Positions 20,492-28,573 of a stretch of 28,900 bases of DNA are shown here, in pieces. Positions within the stretch are counted from its first letter, which is position 1. Every line of letters starts with the position of its first letter. Source of the stretch: Actinomycetes bacterium (GTDB lineage Bacteria > Actinomycetota > Coriobacteriia > Coriobacteriales > Eggerthellaceae). The notes below the pieces were generated by a model. The model was not told the DNA's origin. It saw only the letters and a program-made list of their open reading frames with translations, and searched no databases. The stretch lies in the NCBI GenBank assembly GCA_023403475.1, contig JAEYEL010000005.1:1-28900 (forward strand), in the 5' to 3' direction. A program made the translations under genes and the position numbers.

Positions 20492-22085
20492 GCATCGAGA
20501 AGAAGCAATTGGTAAGACCGGCGCGTGTTTTCGTGTTGGTCTTAGCATAGATTGCTGAGAGATGCCGTTGGAGCATACGCAGCGACATTCCCATGTCGTC
20601 CGCAATCTGCTGCAGCGTCTTCTCGCTGGTGAGCACGTTTTCGAGCACTTCGGTTTCACGCGGGGTAAGGTCGAAATTGCAAGTGAACGCATCGATGCGC
20701 TCACTTTGCGCAGACGCGAAATCGTCAAGGAAGGCGGCTCGCGCTTGCTTGCCGTTCGGCGTAACGGATGCTGCCTTTGCTTGTTCTGCGGCTTGGTGTT
20801 CTGCGGCTTGGCCGCTTAGTCTGAGGTTTCCGAATGTTCCCTGCATAAGGCCCAAGGAGGAAAACAATAGGCTCGTTATCGCGAAAAGAACGATGACGGC
20901 GGTCATGACGAGCGCGATGCCTTCCGATTGCACAAGTGCAAGCGAGGGTTTCACGAAGGCAAGTGCGCAGGCGTTGTTGACGATGCGTCCCATGCTTGCC
21001 CACAGACGCGGGTTTTTGGTGCGCGGCGCAAGCATGAAGAAGCCTGCCGTGAAGAACACGACGAAAAATCCTGCCGTCAGATAAAAGACGACAAGTCCTG
21101 CAACAGGGCTTTCTCCCATTTCAATGCACAGGATGGAAAGGGCTGAAAGCAAGGTTGCGCAAAACATGACAGGGCCCATAAGGCGATGTTCCCTCAAGTC
21201 GAAAACGAATCCGGCAGCAAGGCCGCTCGCAGCCAGAAAAAGGCGCGGCCACGTTTCCGCATCGAGCTGTCCTTGCGCGTCGGCAAGGGTCACAATGTTG
21301 TCGAGCGTGCTGAACAAAAAGACCATGCACGCAACGGTGAGCGCGAATTTTGCTGCGGTGCGGGTGGCGTTGCTGCGCGTGCCGGGCTCGTTGCCGGATG
21401 CGAGAGGGCTCGGGTGCTCTTGAACGGCGTGCCGGTTGGTCTCAGGTGTAGGCGTTGCACGCCGGCCGGACTCAAGCTTGCCTTCTTGTTCGTCATGCTG
21501 CGTGCAGGGGGTGTCGCTCATGCAGCGAGCTTCGTTGTTCGAATCGGTTCGAGGCCATGCAAGCCAAAGGCAAGCGAGAAGGGCTGTACAGGCACCGCCG
21601 AGAACAACGACGCTGGCCACTTCGCTGCCCGGTAGTGCGTTCGCGCCGAACTGCAGAAGCAGTCCCGCCGCATAGGCTGCCCCGATGCAGCGGGTTAGGT
21701 GCCTGCTGTGCGCAAGCTCCGTGGCGCAAATCCAGTGAGCCGCGCCCCCCGCAATGCCCAACCAGAAGAACAGCGTGCAACCGGCCGCCTGCATTTCGGC
21801 TGCCGAGCCAACAGCAGCTATTGCGCCGAGGCAGCTAACGGCAACAATCGTCCCTGCAATGGCAAGCGTTCTGCCCAGGGTGCGGCCAAGGCGGCGCGCG
21901 AAGGCGAAGGTGATGAACCCGGCCACGCTCGCACCGAGGATGAGTCCTTGGGCGGCAATCACCTCGGAGGCTTCGATGAGCGCTCCTATGGAAGCATCGA
22001 AGAAGAACTCGCTCCCTAGAAACGCGAAGAAGAAAAGAGCGAGCGCCGCAACGGCAAAAAACGTGTTTCGATTGTTTGCATGCAC
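20454..22085 (-). CDS. LuxR-family regulator with multi-helix membrane N-terminus
   Basis: The protein (543 residues) begins with about 12 hydrophobic helices in two sets, separated by a hydrophilic Glu/Ser/Thr-rich loop (about 185-245). It ends with a LuxR/GerE helix-turn-helix (473-527: LTPRETEVLENVL, then QQIADDMGMSLRMLQRHLSA). This architecture, an MFS-like membrane domain fused to LuxR HTH, is expanded in Eggerthellaceae and usually governs a nearby substrate-responsive operon. Here the closest minus-strand operon is beyond the RAYT. The recognition helix (RMLQRHLSAIYAKT) deviates from the usual TVKTHLRHIY. The start is a GTG with AAGGA about 12 bases upstream. Confidence 0.88.
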   Translation of the reverse strand: MHANNRNTFFAVAALALFFFAFLGSEFFFDASIGALIEASEVIAAQGLILGASVAGFITFAFARRLGRTLGRTLAIAGTIVAVSCLGAIAAVGSAAEMQAAGCTLFFWLGIAGGAAHWICATELAHSRHLTRCIGAAYAAGLLLQFGANALPGSEVASVVVLGGACTALLACLWLAWPRTDSNNEARCMSDTPCTQHDEQEGKLESGRRATPTPETNRHAVQEHPSPLASGNEPGTRSNATRTAAKFALTVACMVFLFSTLDNIVTLADAQGQLDAETWPRLFLAASGLAAGFVFDLREHRLMGPVMFCATLLSALSILCIEMGESPVAGLVVFYLTAGFFVVFFTAGFFMLAPRTKNPRLWASMGRIVNNACALAFVKPSLALVQSEGIALVMTAVIVLFAITSLLFSSLGLMQGTFGNLRLSGQAAEHQAAEQAKAASVTPNGKQARAAFLDDFASAQSERIDAFTCNFDLTPRETEVLENVLTSEKTLQQIADDMGMSLRMLQRHLSAIYAKTNTKTRAGLTNCFFSMPTESGKAGEPHQ

Positions 22086-22126
22086 GATGGCCGGTCTTTC
22101 CTTTTTTGACGTTCGAACTAGTACCT

Positions 22127-22135
22127 ATGATACCA
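22127..22135 (-). promoter_or_regulatory. Extended -10 for the minus-strand LuxR gene
   Basis: On the minus strand TGG is followed by TATCAT, giving a predicted start near 22120, about 35 bases before the GTG. A perfect GTTCGAAC palindrome (22111-22118) lies at the predicted start and could be an operator. Confidence 0.3.
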
Positions 22136-22185
22136 GTATTCCACTTCTCTTATGGTGGCAATAAGGCAAACGAACGATACAGGTT

Positions 22186-22257
22186 GAGACGAGGGTCGGG
22201 TGATTCTCGGGACGGGAGACGAGGGTCGGGGAGACGAGGGTCGGGTGATTCGTCTCA
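22186..22257. repeat. REP-like repeat cluster upstream of the RAYT
   Basis: GAGACGAGGGTCGGG occurs three times: 22186-22200, 22216-22230 and 22231-22245. The third copy folds into a hairpin, GAGACGA (22231-22237) with TCGTCTC (22250-22256). It is preceded by G, giving GGAG at the 5' side, as in known REPs (GTAG/GGAG). Confidence 0.8.
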
Positions 22258-22260
22258 CTT

Positions 22261-22289
22261 TTGCCTCACCGCAAACGATATGCTAAGCT
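22261..22289 (+). promoter_or_regulatory. Promoter of the RAYT gene
   Basis: TTGCCT (22261-22266) and TAAGCT (22284-22289) are 17 bases apart, with TGC directly before the -10 (extended -10). It lies immediately after the upstream REP-like hairpin; the start is near 22296, 37 bases before the ATG. Confidence 0.5.
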
Positions 22290-22332
22290 AGCGAACAATA
22301 GCAACCGGCACCTGTAGAGAGGAGCGCAGCCG

Positions 22333-23157
22333 ATGAGCCGAACCCCGCGACAGCTTTCCGAGCACAACGTTTATCACGTCTTCGCGCGCGGTGTTGGCCG
22401 CCTGCAAATTCTGGAGGACGACGAGGACAATGCCTTCTTCCTAGGCCTATTGCGCAGGTTCTCTCTTTCTGACGGCTGCGACATGCTCGCCTACTGCCTT
22501 ATGGGCAACCATTTCCACCTGCTCGTCAGAATGGAAATGCGGCGCCTGTCCGAGGAGATGAGGCGCCTCGAGGTTTCCTACGCGCAATACTTCAACGAAA
22601 AGTACGAGAGAACGGGGACGCTCTTCCAGGGCAGATTCGGCAGCGAGCCTGTGGATTCCGACGAACAGCTCCTCGCGGCCCTCCGATATATCCACCTCAA
22701 TCCGCAGAAGGCCGGAATCGCTCCATTCGACGCTTACGAATGGAGCAGCTACCGGGAATATACGGGAAGCACCGGCGCCGACCTGGCGAGCACCTCGCTT
22801 GCGCTTGAGATGGTCGGCGGCGCGGATTGCTTCGAAAGGTTCCATCGCATCGAGTGCGACGACCAGGTATTCATGGACGAGAACACGTCTGCAGGCCGGC
22901 GAGCCCGCAAGCGCCTGACAGACCAGAATGTGCGCGAGATGGCTAGGGGGGTTTTAGGGGTCGACCGTCTTTCCGACTTGGGCGGGATGTCTCGAGAGGG
23001 CAGGAACGCGGCCCTCGTCGCTTTGAAGGACATGGGGGCTACCGTGAGGCAAATAGAGCGCCTGACGGGAATCAGTCGAGGCGTTATCGGAAGAGCGGGG
23101 CGAGAAGCGCAAGGTGCAGATGGGGAGCCGAGGAGCCCTCGTCCACCTGCTAGATGA
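22333..23157 (+). CDS. REP-associated tyrosine transposase (RAYT, Y1 family)
   Basis: The protein (274 residues) has the Y1 transposase fold: the opening HNVYHVFARGVGR, the metal-binding HUH motif His60-Phe-His62 in MGNHFHLLV, and catalytic Tyr119 in LRYIHLNPQKAGI. RAYTs bind and cut single-stranded REP hairpins and are thought to spread REP sequences. A C-terminal extension (about 215-252: GATVRQIERLTGISRGVIGR) looks like a helix-turn-helix, as in one RAYT subgroup. GAGAGGAGCG lies upstream of the ATG. The last twelve codons run into a 53-bp repeat, duplicated just downstream, suggesting that the native 3' end has been altered. Confidence 0.9.
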   Translation: MSRTPRQLSEHNVYHVFARGVGRLQILEDDEDNAFFLGLLRRFSLSDGCDMLAYCLMGNHFHLLVRMEMRRLSEEMRRLEVSYAQYFNEKYERTGTLFQGRFGSEPVDSDEQLLAALRYIHLNPQKAGIAPFDAYEWSSYREYTGSTGADLASTSLALEMVGGADCFERFHRIECDDQVFMDENTSAGRRARKRLTDQNVREMARGVLGVDRLSDLGGMSREGRNAALVALKDMGATVRQIERLTGISRGVIGRAGREAQGADGEPRSPRPPAR

Positions 23158-23241
23158 GACGAATCACCCGACCCCCGACCCCGTCCCCGGGGAGCCGAGG
23201 AGCCCTCGTCCACCTGCTAGATGAGACAAATCACCCGACCC
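23122..23241. repeat. 53-bp direct repeat at the RAYT 3' end
   Basis: 23122-23174 and 23189-23241 are identical but for one base (G/A at 23161/23228). The first copy encodes the RAYT C-terminus (EPRSPRPPAR) and its stop. Both copies end in the REP-like ATCACCCGACCC. Confidence 0.85.
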
Positions 23242-23465
23242 TCGTCTCCCCACACCCGACCCCCGTCCACGTCCACGACTGTCTCCGACCGACCCCCGTC
23301 CACGACCCCCGTCCACGTCCACGACCAGCTCCCTAGTGATGTCTCTCACGCTTATTCTCCGGTCGCTGTCGAAGGTGGACGCATCCGGTTTCTCTGGCGC
23401 AAACGCGACCGCAGCAAACGCTTGCTACCGGATGCGAGCAACGGCGTCAAACAAGGCCTAAAGGC
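23158..23465. other. Repeat-rich intergenic stretch
   Basis: No gene is seen. After the 53-bp repeat come C-rich repeats built on CGACCCCCGTCCACG (about 23256-23323), and then a hairpin with a perfect 10-bp stem, CGCATCCGGT (23380-23389) and ACCGGATGCG (23427-23436). Its 37-base loop contains GCAAACGC twice. Next to the flavoprotein stop, AGGCC / GGCCT (23455-23467) can form a small hairpin that may act as a weak minus-strand terminator. Confidence 0.6.
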
Positions 23466-25157
23466 CTAGTATTTGTTGTAGCCCAGTGCATGCTGGACGG
23501 CCATAAGACCTTGAAAAATGCCCGCTCCAACCGTAGCCCCAGATCCAGGGTATGCCGAGCCGAAAATAGAAGCAGCACAGTTTCCCATAGCGTAGAGGCC
23601 GCCTATGGGCTGCCCTGTTACCGCGCTAATGGCTTGGGCGTTCTTGTTGACAAGAACGCCGCCGCTCGTCCCGCAGCAACCCGGCCCCATTTTCAGGCAG
23701 TAGAAAGGTGCATGCTCGACAGGCCCCATGCACGAGTTGGCTAGACCCTCTTGCTTATGCGCCGAATCGCCGTTTGCCTTCGTGTCGAACTCCCACCTAC
23801 CGCGATGCCAGTCAGGGTCGTTCCCGCTTTTTGCGAAATCGTTGAATCGAGAGACTTCGTCGAGAAGGTTATCTTCGTCTATGGAAAAGGCTACTGCAAG
23901 ATCGGAAAGAGAATCGAACGAGGAGACGTAGGAGGGCATGGACGGTTTTTCCCCTTCCTTCGTCTTCACACCGGGAAAGCCGTAATAGTCCACGTACGTC
24001 TGATCGAAAACGAGGAATGCCGGTATATTCATATAGCTGCACGTCGAGGTATCGTAAGCATAGAACGAGGGATTGCATGTCGAATACGAGGACGCTTCGT
24101 TGGTGAAGCGCCGTCCCTTCTGGTTAACCAGTAGCGAATTGGGCTTGGACCGATAGGTTCCCCAGTCGCTGACCTTCGAGTAGCCCTCCGCATCGTCAAC
24201 GATAATGGCCTGCACTCCCCAGCAGTTCTGCATATTGCCGAGCGCAGCCCCTATCTCGAGCGCGGCTCTGTGACCATCCCCCGTATTGGAATCGACGCCG
24301 ACTGAGGAAAACAGCGGTCCTCTCAGATAGGCGTTCACCATGCTCTCGTTCCAATCGAAGCCGCCGCTCGCCAAGATAACGGCCTTTTTTCCTTTTAAGC
24401 GTATTGTCTTATTGCCTTTCCCCTTTGCCGTCAGTCCGATAACCGTCCCGTCTTCATCGATGATAAGAGAGCGCAAGGTTGTTTCGGTTTTAGTCACCAC
24501 TCCTTTTTCTTGAATTTTGGGCAGGATAAGCTTTTCAATAGTCTTGTTGCCCGCAGGTTTCCCCTCAGAATCCAAAAAGTCCATTGAGCGTCCTTGCGGT
24601 AAAGCACCGGGAAGATCGTAGTAGTCTCCCCTCAAAGGCAACGACATGCGTATCCCCATTGGTAATTGGATGTCATCCTCGAGATAGGAGAAGGTATCCC
24701 GCGCATGGGCAACAAAATGTTCGAGAATCTCAGGCCGTGCATCGCAATATGCATCGGCAGCCACGAGATACGAGAGGATTTGGGAGGGACTTGCCTCCTC
24801 GATTCCCTCTTCTTCCATATGTCGATTGTTGGGAACCCAGCACATGTTGCCCGATAGGGCCGTTGTGCCGCCCAGCAAAGAGGCTTTCTCGATGACGCAC
24901 ACGCTCGCACCCTCCTGTGCGGCCACGAGGGCAGCATACAGCCCGCAGCCCGATCCGACAACAAGCACGTCGTATTCTTCATCCCAGCCGGCGTCTTCTC
25001 CCGAAGCGCCCTCTTTCTCGCCGCCTGATTTCTCAAGAGGGCCGCAGCTGGCTAATCCGGCGATCGCGAGCACTCCGGCTCCACTCGCAAGAGCGCCTTG
25101 TTTGACGATGTCGCGCCGTGAAAAGAGAGTTCTTTCTTCCGTTTCTTTCGTAAACAT
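23466..25157 (-). CDS. Tat-exported FAD-dependent oxidoreductase (lipoprotein-like)
   Basis: Residues 13-20 (SRRDIVKQ) are a twin-arginine motif and LASC at 35-38 matches a lipobox (Cys38), so the enzyme should be folded in the cytoplasm, exported and perhaps lipid-anchored. FAD binding is shown by VVGSGCGLYAA (66-76), the Glu-ending strand VIEKA and GGTTALSGNMCW; it belongs to the FAD_binding_2 group (fumarate reductase/KstD-like). The C-terminal AYPGSGATVG (Tyr536, Gly540) matches the Tyr-Pro-Gly-x-Gly motif that holds Tyr487/Gly491 in 3-ketosteroid 1-dehydrogenase. No CxxCH haem site or FMN domain is present. It is the second gene of a two-gene operon, with AAAGG 8 bases before the ATG. 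Substrate unknown. Confidence 0.87.
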   Translation of the reverse strand: MFTKETEERTLFSRRDIVKQGALASGAGVLAIAGLASCGPLEKSGGEKEGASGEDAGWDEEYDVLVVGSGCGLYAALVAAQEGASVCVIEKASLLGGTTALSGNMCWVPNNRHMEEEGIEEASPSQILSYLVAADAYCDARPEILEHFVAHARDTFSYLEDDIQLPMGIRMSLPLRGDYYDLPGALPQGRSMDFLDSEGKPAGNKTIEKLILPKIQEKGVVTKTETTLRSLIIDEDGTVIGLTAKGKGNKTIRLKGKKAVILASGGFDWNESMVNAYLRGPLFSSVGVDSNTGDGHRAALEIGAALGNMQNCWGVQAIIVDDAEGYSKVSDWGTYRSKPNSLLVNQKGRRFTNEASSYSTCNPSFYAYDTSTCSYMNIPAFLVFDQTYVDYYGFPGVKTKEGEKPSMPSYVSSFDSLSDLAVAFSIDEDNLLDEVSRFNDFAKSGNDPDWHRGRWEFDTKANGDSAHKQEGLANSCMGPVEHAPFYCLKMGPGCCGTSGGVLVNKNAQAISAVTGQPIGGLYAMGNCAASIFGSAYPGSGATVGAGIFQGLMAVQHALGYNKY

Positions 25158-25185
25158 AACATGCCTTTCTGACGGTTCGGATTAT

Positions 25186-26847
25186 CTAGAATTTAGAGAG
25201 GCCCAAGGCGTGGTCGGCGGCCATCATCGCTTGGAAGATGCCCGGGCCGACAGTGCCGCCAGCTCCCGGATACCCTGAGCCGAAGATGGAGGCCGCAGTA
25301 TTGCCGCCTGCATAGAGGCCTTCGATTGCGCTTCCGTCGGCGCGTAGAACCTGAGAATTCTCATTGACAAGCAGACCGCCGTTTGTTCCGCAGGTTCCCG
25401 GGCCAATTTCCGCAACGTAGAAGGGCGGCTCTTCCACAGGCCCAAGACAGGGATTTGAAAGGCCTTTCTCCTTGTATCCAAGATCTCCGTTCGTTCGACT
25501 TTCGTGGAAATACTCACCACGTGCCCAATCGAGATCCTTCCCCGCGTATGCAAAAGAATTGAATCTTTCGATCTCGTTCTCTAGAGATTCCTTGTCTATG
25601 CCAAGATCGGCCGCGATTTGCCCGATCGACTCGTACATCTTCACATATTCTGGCAAACTCGGCTGCTCTCCCTCCTTCGTTTTCTGGCCAGGGAACCCGT
25701 AATTGGCGACATAACGCGAATCGCAGATGAAATATGCAGGGAGGTTGAGATAGGCGCAGTTCCCGGAATCGTAAGAGTAAAAAGCGAGGTTGATAATGGA
25801 GTAGGCAGAGGATTCGCTTGCGAAACGACGACCTTTTGAATTAACTATCAAGGAGTATGGCTTCGTCCTCCACGTCGACCAGTCGTATGCCGTGCTGTAC
25901 TCGTCGCCAACAGCGTTCTTGAAAAACGGGAGGCCCCAGCATGAGGCCATGTTCCCAAACGCGGCTCCCGCTACCTGCCCCATGGCGTGAGCGTCGCCCG
26001 TGTTTTCTTGAACGGCATTGCTTCCGTAAACCGGGCCTCTCAAATACTGCCTGACCATTTCCTTGTTGTGGTCGAACCCTCCAGCGGAAAGCAAGACGCC
26101 TTTGGAGGCTTTGATTCTCAAGGTTTCACTCTTGTTTTTACTGGCCTCTATGCCGACGACGGAGCCCCTCTCGTCAAGCACAAGAGATGTCGCCGGAGTG
26201 CCTGTAAGCATTTCTATTCCTAAAGATTCCGCATAGGGAATGACCGATTCAGTGTAGCTCTTCGTATACAAAGGCACCCCTTTATCATTGAGGAAAAACA
26301 GGGAGCGGCCGAGTTCGATGTTTCCAGGAAGAGGGTAGTAGTCACCACGCACCGGCTTCCCCTCGAATTTCGGGTCATTGTAATCAGTGTCTAGGCGGAA
26401 TCCTAAAACGTCTTCAATATAGTCGAACACGCGGGAAGCTTTGCTGACGTAGTTTTCTTTGAGAATCATAGATCCTGTTTTATACACGTCGCACGCATCG
26501 ATGTAGCGAACTATTTCCTCTTCAGGAAGCTCCATTATTCCGTGTTCTTTCATATGTCGGTTGTTGGGCACCCAGCAACCATTACCCGAAAGAGCCGTCG
26601 TTCCTCCAACACGGTCGGACTTTTCGACGACAATAGCAGTAGCGCCCTCCTTCGCCGCCATAAGAGCCCCGAAAAGCCCTGTACCTGAACCGACGACGAC
26701 AAAGTCGGCTTCCTTGTCCCAATTGCCTTCGCTTGCGGGTTCGCTTTTCCGGGTGCTGGACGAACAGCCTGCGAGCGCCCCTACGGCCGCCGCCGTCGCG
26801 GCCCCTATCCCAACTGCAAAAGTACGTCGATCTATCGAATGACCCAT
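25186..26847 (-). CDS. Tat-exported FAD-dependent oxidoreductase, paralogue
   Basis: The 553-residue protein is a paralogue of the downstream gene, collinear throughout: twin-arginine DRRTF (6-10), lipobox LAGC with Cys28, FAD motif VVGSGTGLFGA (53-63), shared GGTTALSGNxCWVPNNRHM, and C-terminal GYPGAGGTVG (Tyr526, Gly530). It has AAAGGAG 5 bases before the ATG, and its stop lies 28 bases from the next start, so the two are cotranscribed. The gene is divergent from a membrane LuxR regulator (192 bases to the other start), the arrangement of substrate-induced respiratory flavoproteins in Eggerthellaceae. It lacks haem sites, so electrons must come from a separate partner or leave to one. Substrate unknown. 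Confidence 0.87.
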   Translation of the reverse strand: MGHSIDRRTFAVGIGAATAAAVGALAGCSSSTRKSEPASEGNWDKEADFVVVGSGTGLFGALMAAKEGATAIVVEKSDRVGGTTALSGNGCWVPNNRHMKEHGIMELPEEEIVRYIDACDVYKTGSMILKENYVSKASRVFDYIEDVLGFRLDTDYNDPKFEGKPVRGDYYPLPGNIELGRSLFFLNDKGVPLYTKSYTESVIPYAESLGIEMLTGTPATSLVLDERGSVVGIEASKNKSETLRIKASKGVLLSAGGFDHNKEMVRQYLRGPVYGSNAVQENTGDAHAMGQVAGAAFGNMASCWGLPFFKNAVGDEYSTAYDWSTWRTKPYSLIVNSKGRRFASESSAYSIINLAFYSYDSGNCAYLNLPAYFICDSRYVANYGFPGQKTKEGEQPSLPEYVKMYESIGQIAADLGIDKESLENEIERFNSFAYAGKDLDWARGEYFHESRTNGDLGYKEKGLSNPCLGPVEEPPFYVAEIGPGTCGTNGGLLVNENSQVLRADGSAIEGLYAGGNTAASIFGSGYPGAGGTVGPGIFQAMMAADHALGLSKF

Positions 26848-27039
26848 CGTATCTCCTTTTCGCCGATCCTAAAACTGCGGGCAAAATCGTAAGGAGGCGC
26901 TTGGCAAAGCGCATCGACAGAAACCGGTGAGATTGGTCGATTCGGGTTCTTTGCAGGGTTTTTCTCCTCGGCATTGCTATTTTTCCCGATATTCTGTAAA
27001 CGTTGGTAATCCAATTTGCGTACCGAAAGGAATTGGGAG
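26848..27039. promoter_or_regulatory. Divergent control region of flavoprotein and LuxR genes
   Basis: The 192 bases between the divergent starts hold both ribosome sites and are T-rich in the centre (26950-27000). I see no -35/-10 pair good enough to name. TTGGTAATCCAA (27003-27014) is a short inverted repeat near the LuxR start that could be an operator. Confidence 0.4.
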
Positions 27040-28551
27040 ATGTTGCGATGTTCCGACTATTTCTCGCTCCGCATCACGACTATCGTCGGTTTCGGGCTGG
27101 ATCGCACTGTGTCAATGGTGGCGTACAGCATGTATCTGGAGCGGATCTCAAAGCAAAGCGATTCGCTTTTTTTGGGCATCGCCGCAGGGTCGGTCTTGTG
27201 CGCGATCGTTTTTCTCGTCCTGACTGGCAACCTAACCAGCCTTCGCAACGCAGCTCATCAGGATAAGTATATGACGATCTGTGCTTCTTCGGCGGCAGTG
27301 GGACTGATATTGATGTACGTATTCGATCATGTGGCCTATTATTCTTTGTTGGGGCCTATGGTCTTTGGAGCCAGCGCTCTGCTTGTCAGCACAGGTTCCG
27401 CAGGCTTGTTCTTTCGGTGGGGGTGTCTGCTCTCATCCGACGGCGGCAGGAACGTCCTTTTTCAGATGGGAGCGGGGTTTGCTACGGCGCTCGTCGCGAT
27501 AGTTCCTTTGAACCTGGTTTCTTTCGACTGGCAGATCGTCGTACTGCTCATCTTGTGCGGTGCGAATGCTTGCTGTTTGCGCCACCTTGCAAAGGAACAG
27601 AGCGAATGCTCTTTCAGCACGGACATGCCTCGCGACAAGGCTTCTTTCTGTCGGAAAAAGATGCTCGTAGGAATGGCCTTCTACGGGCTGGCCATGGGTC
27701 TGTCTTCCAGCCTGTTGCAACATACTGGACAAGCCGTATTTCTTAATCAGAGCATCCTGCGCGTCGCTTTCGGGCTATTGACTTCCGGGATCATCGTCGC
27801 CGTTTTTATCCGCAGAGGAGCATCCACGGTTTCCGTCTATCGATTCGCGTACGTTGTGATTGCCTTAAACACTGCAGCTCTCTTCCTGTTTCCGTTTGCG
27901 ACGGAGCTTCTCCGGGCGTTCCTTTTCATTGGCCATCTCTTGCTTATTATCGTCTGCATGTCACTGCTATTCTGCGTTGCTCACGGACTGCCCGACGGGA
28001 GAGAATCGTTCGTCGCGCTCGGGATAGCCGCTTTCCTAGGAGGCGACCTTGTGACAAGGGGGTCGCATGACCTTGTTTCTTTTACCGGTACCGTAACCGC
28101 ACAGGATTTTTCCCTTTCGCTCGCATTCGCCCTTGTTGCGCTCGTCGTTATAGGGTACTCTCTGGTTTTCACCGAACATGACATAAAGAAAATCGAATCG
28201 GCGTTGACAGGAGGGTCCGAGAGGCAGGAAGGAGAGGAAATCTCGCGCTCGGATTCCGGGTTCCTCTCCTACTCGGAAGAGGCTGCGACTCGATTCGGGC
28301 TGACGCCCCGGGAAACAGAGATTCTGAGACTGTTGCTTCTAGGAAGATCATCTCCTCGTATTCAAGCCGAATTGTTTATCTCGGAATCAACGGTTCACAC
28401 GCACATGAGACACATCTACGCAAAGATGGGGATCCACTCGCGCCAAGAGCTTATAGACCTTGCGGTAAATAATGCCCAAATCTTTCCGAATTCTACGGAA
28501 AAAGGCGCATTGGGAAGACGGCTATCGTTGGGCACTGCGGCCAAGAAATGA
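27040..28551 (+). CDS. LuxR-family regulator with multi-helix membrane N-terminus
   Basis: The ATG at 27040 has AAAGGA 8 bases upstream; the frame extends to a TTG at 27016 without a ribosome site. The protein (503 residues) has about 12 membrane helices, a short hydrophilic linker and a canonical C-terminal LuxR/GerE HTH (421-475: LTPRETEILRLLLLGRSSPR, then SESTVHTHMRHIYAKMG and HSRQELIDL). It probably senses a small molecule at the membrane and controls the divergent flavoprotein operon. It is not a response regulator, since no receiver domain exists. Confidence 0.9.
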   Translation: MLRCSDYFSLRITTIVGFGLDRTVSMVAYSMYLERISKQSDSLFLGIAAGSVLCAIVFLVLTGNLTSLRNAAHQDKYMTICASSAAVGLILMYVFDHVAYYSLLGPMVFGASALLVSTGSAGLFFRWGCLLSSDGGRNVLFQMGAGFATALVAIVPLNLVSFDWQIVVLLILCGANACCLRHLAKEQSECSFSTDMPRDKASFCRKKMLVGMAFYGLAMGLSSSLLQHTGQAVFLNQSILRVAFGLLTSGIIVAVFIRRGASTVSVYRFAYVVIALNTAALFLFPFATELLRAFLFIGHLLLIIVCMSLLFCVAHGLPDGRESFVALGIAAFLGGDLVTRGSHDLVSFTGTVTAQDFSLSLAFALVALVVIGYSLVFTEHDIKKIESALTGGSERQEGEEISRSDSGFLSYSEEAATRFGLTPRETEILRLLLLGRSSPRIQAELFISESTVHTHMRHIYAKMGIHSRQELIDLAVNNAQIFPNSTEKGALGRRLSLGTAAKK

Positions 28552-28573
28552 TTCCCAAGCCCCTGCCCCTCTG

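Larger units (their letters stand above)
22230..23249 (+). mobile_element. RAYT element bounded by REP-like inverted repeats
   Basis: The 28 bases at 22230-22257 are the reverse complement of 23222-23249 with one mismatch, so the transposase gene sits between inverted copies of a REP-like hairpin. An inner copy at 23155-23174 matches the left repeat perfectly over 20 bases. No target duplication was found. IS200/IS605-type Y1 elements do not make duplications, so this is expected. Confidence 0.65.
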
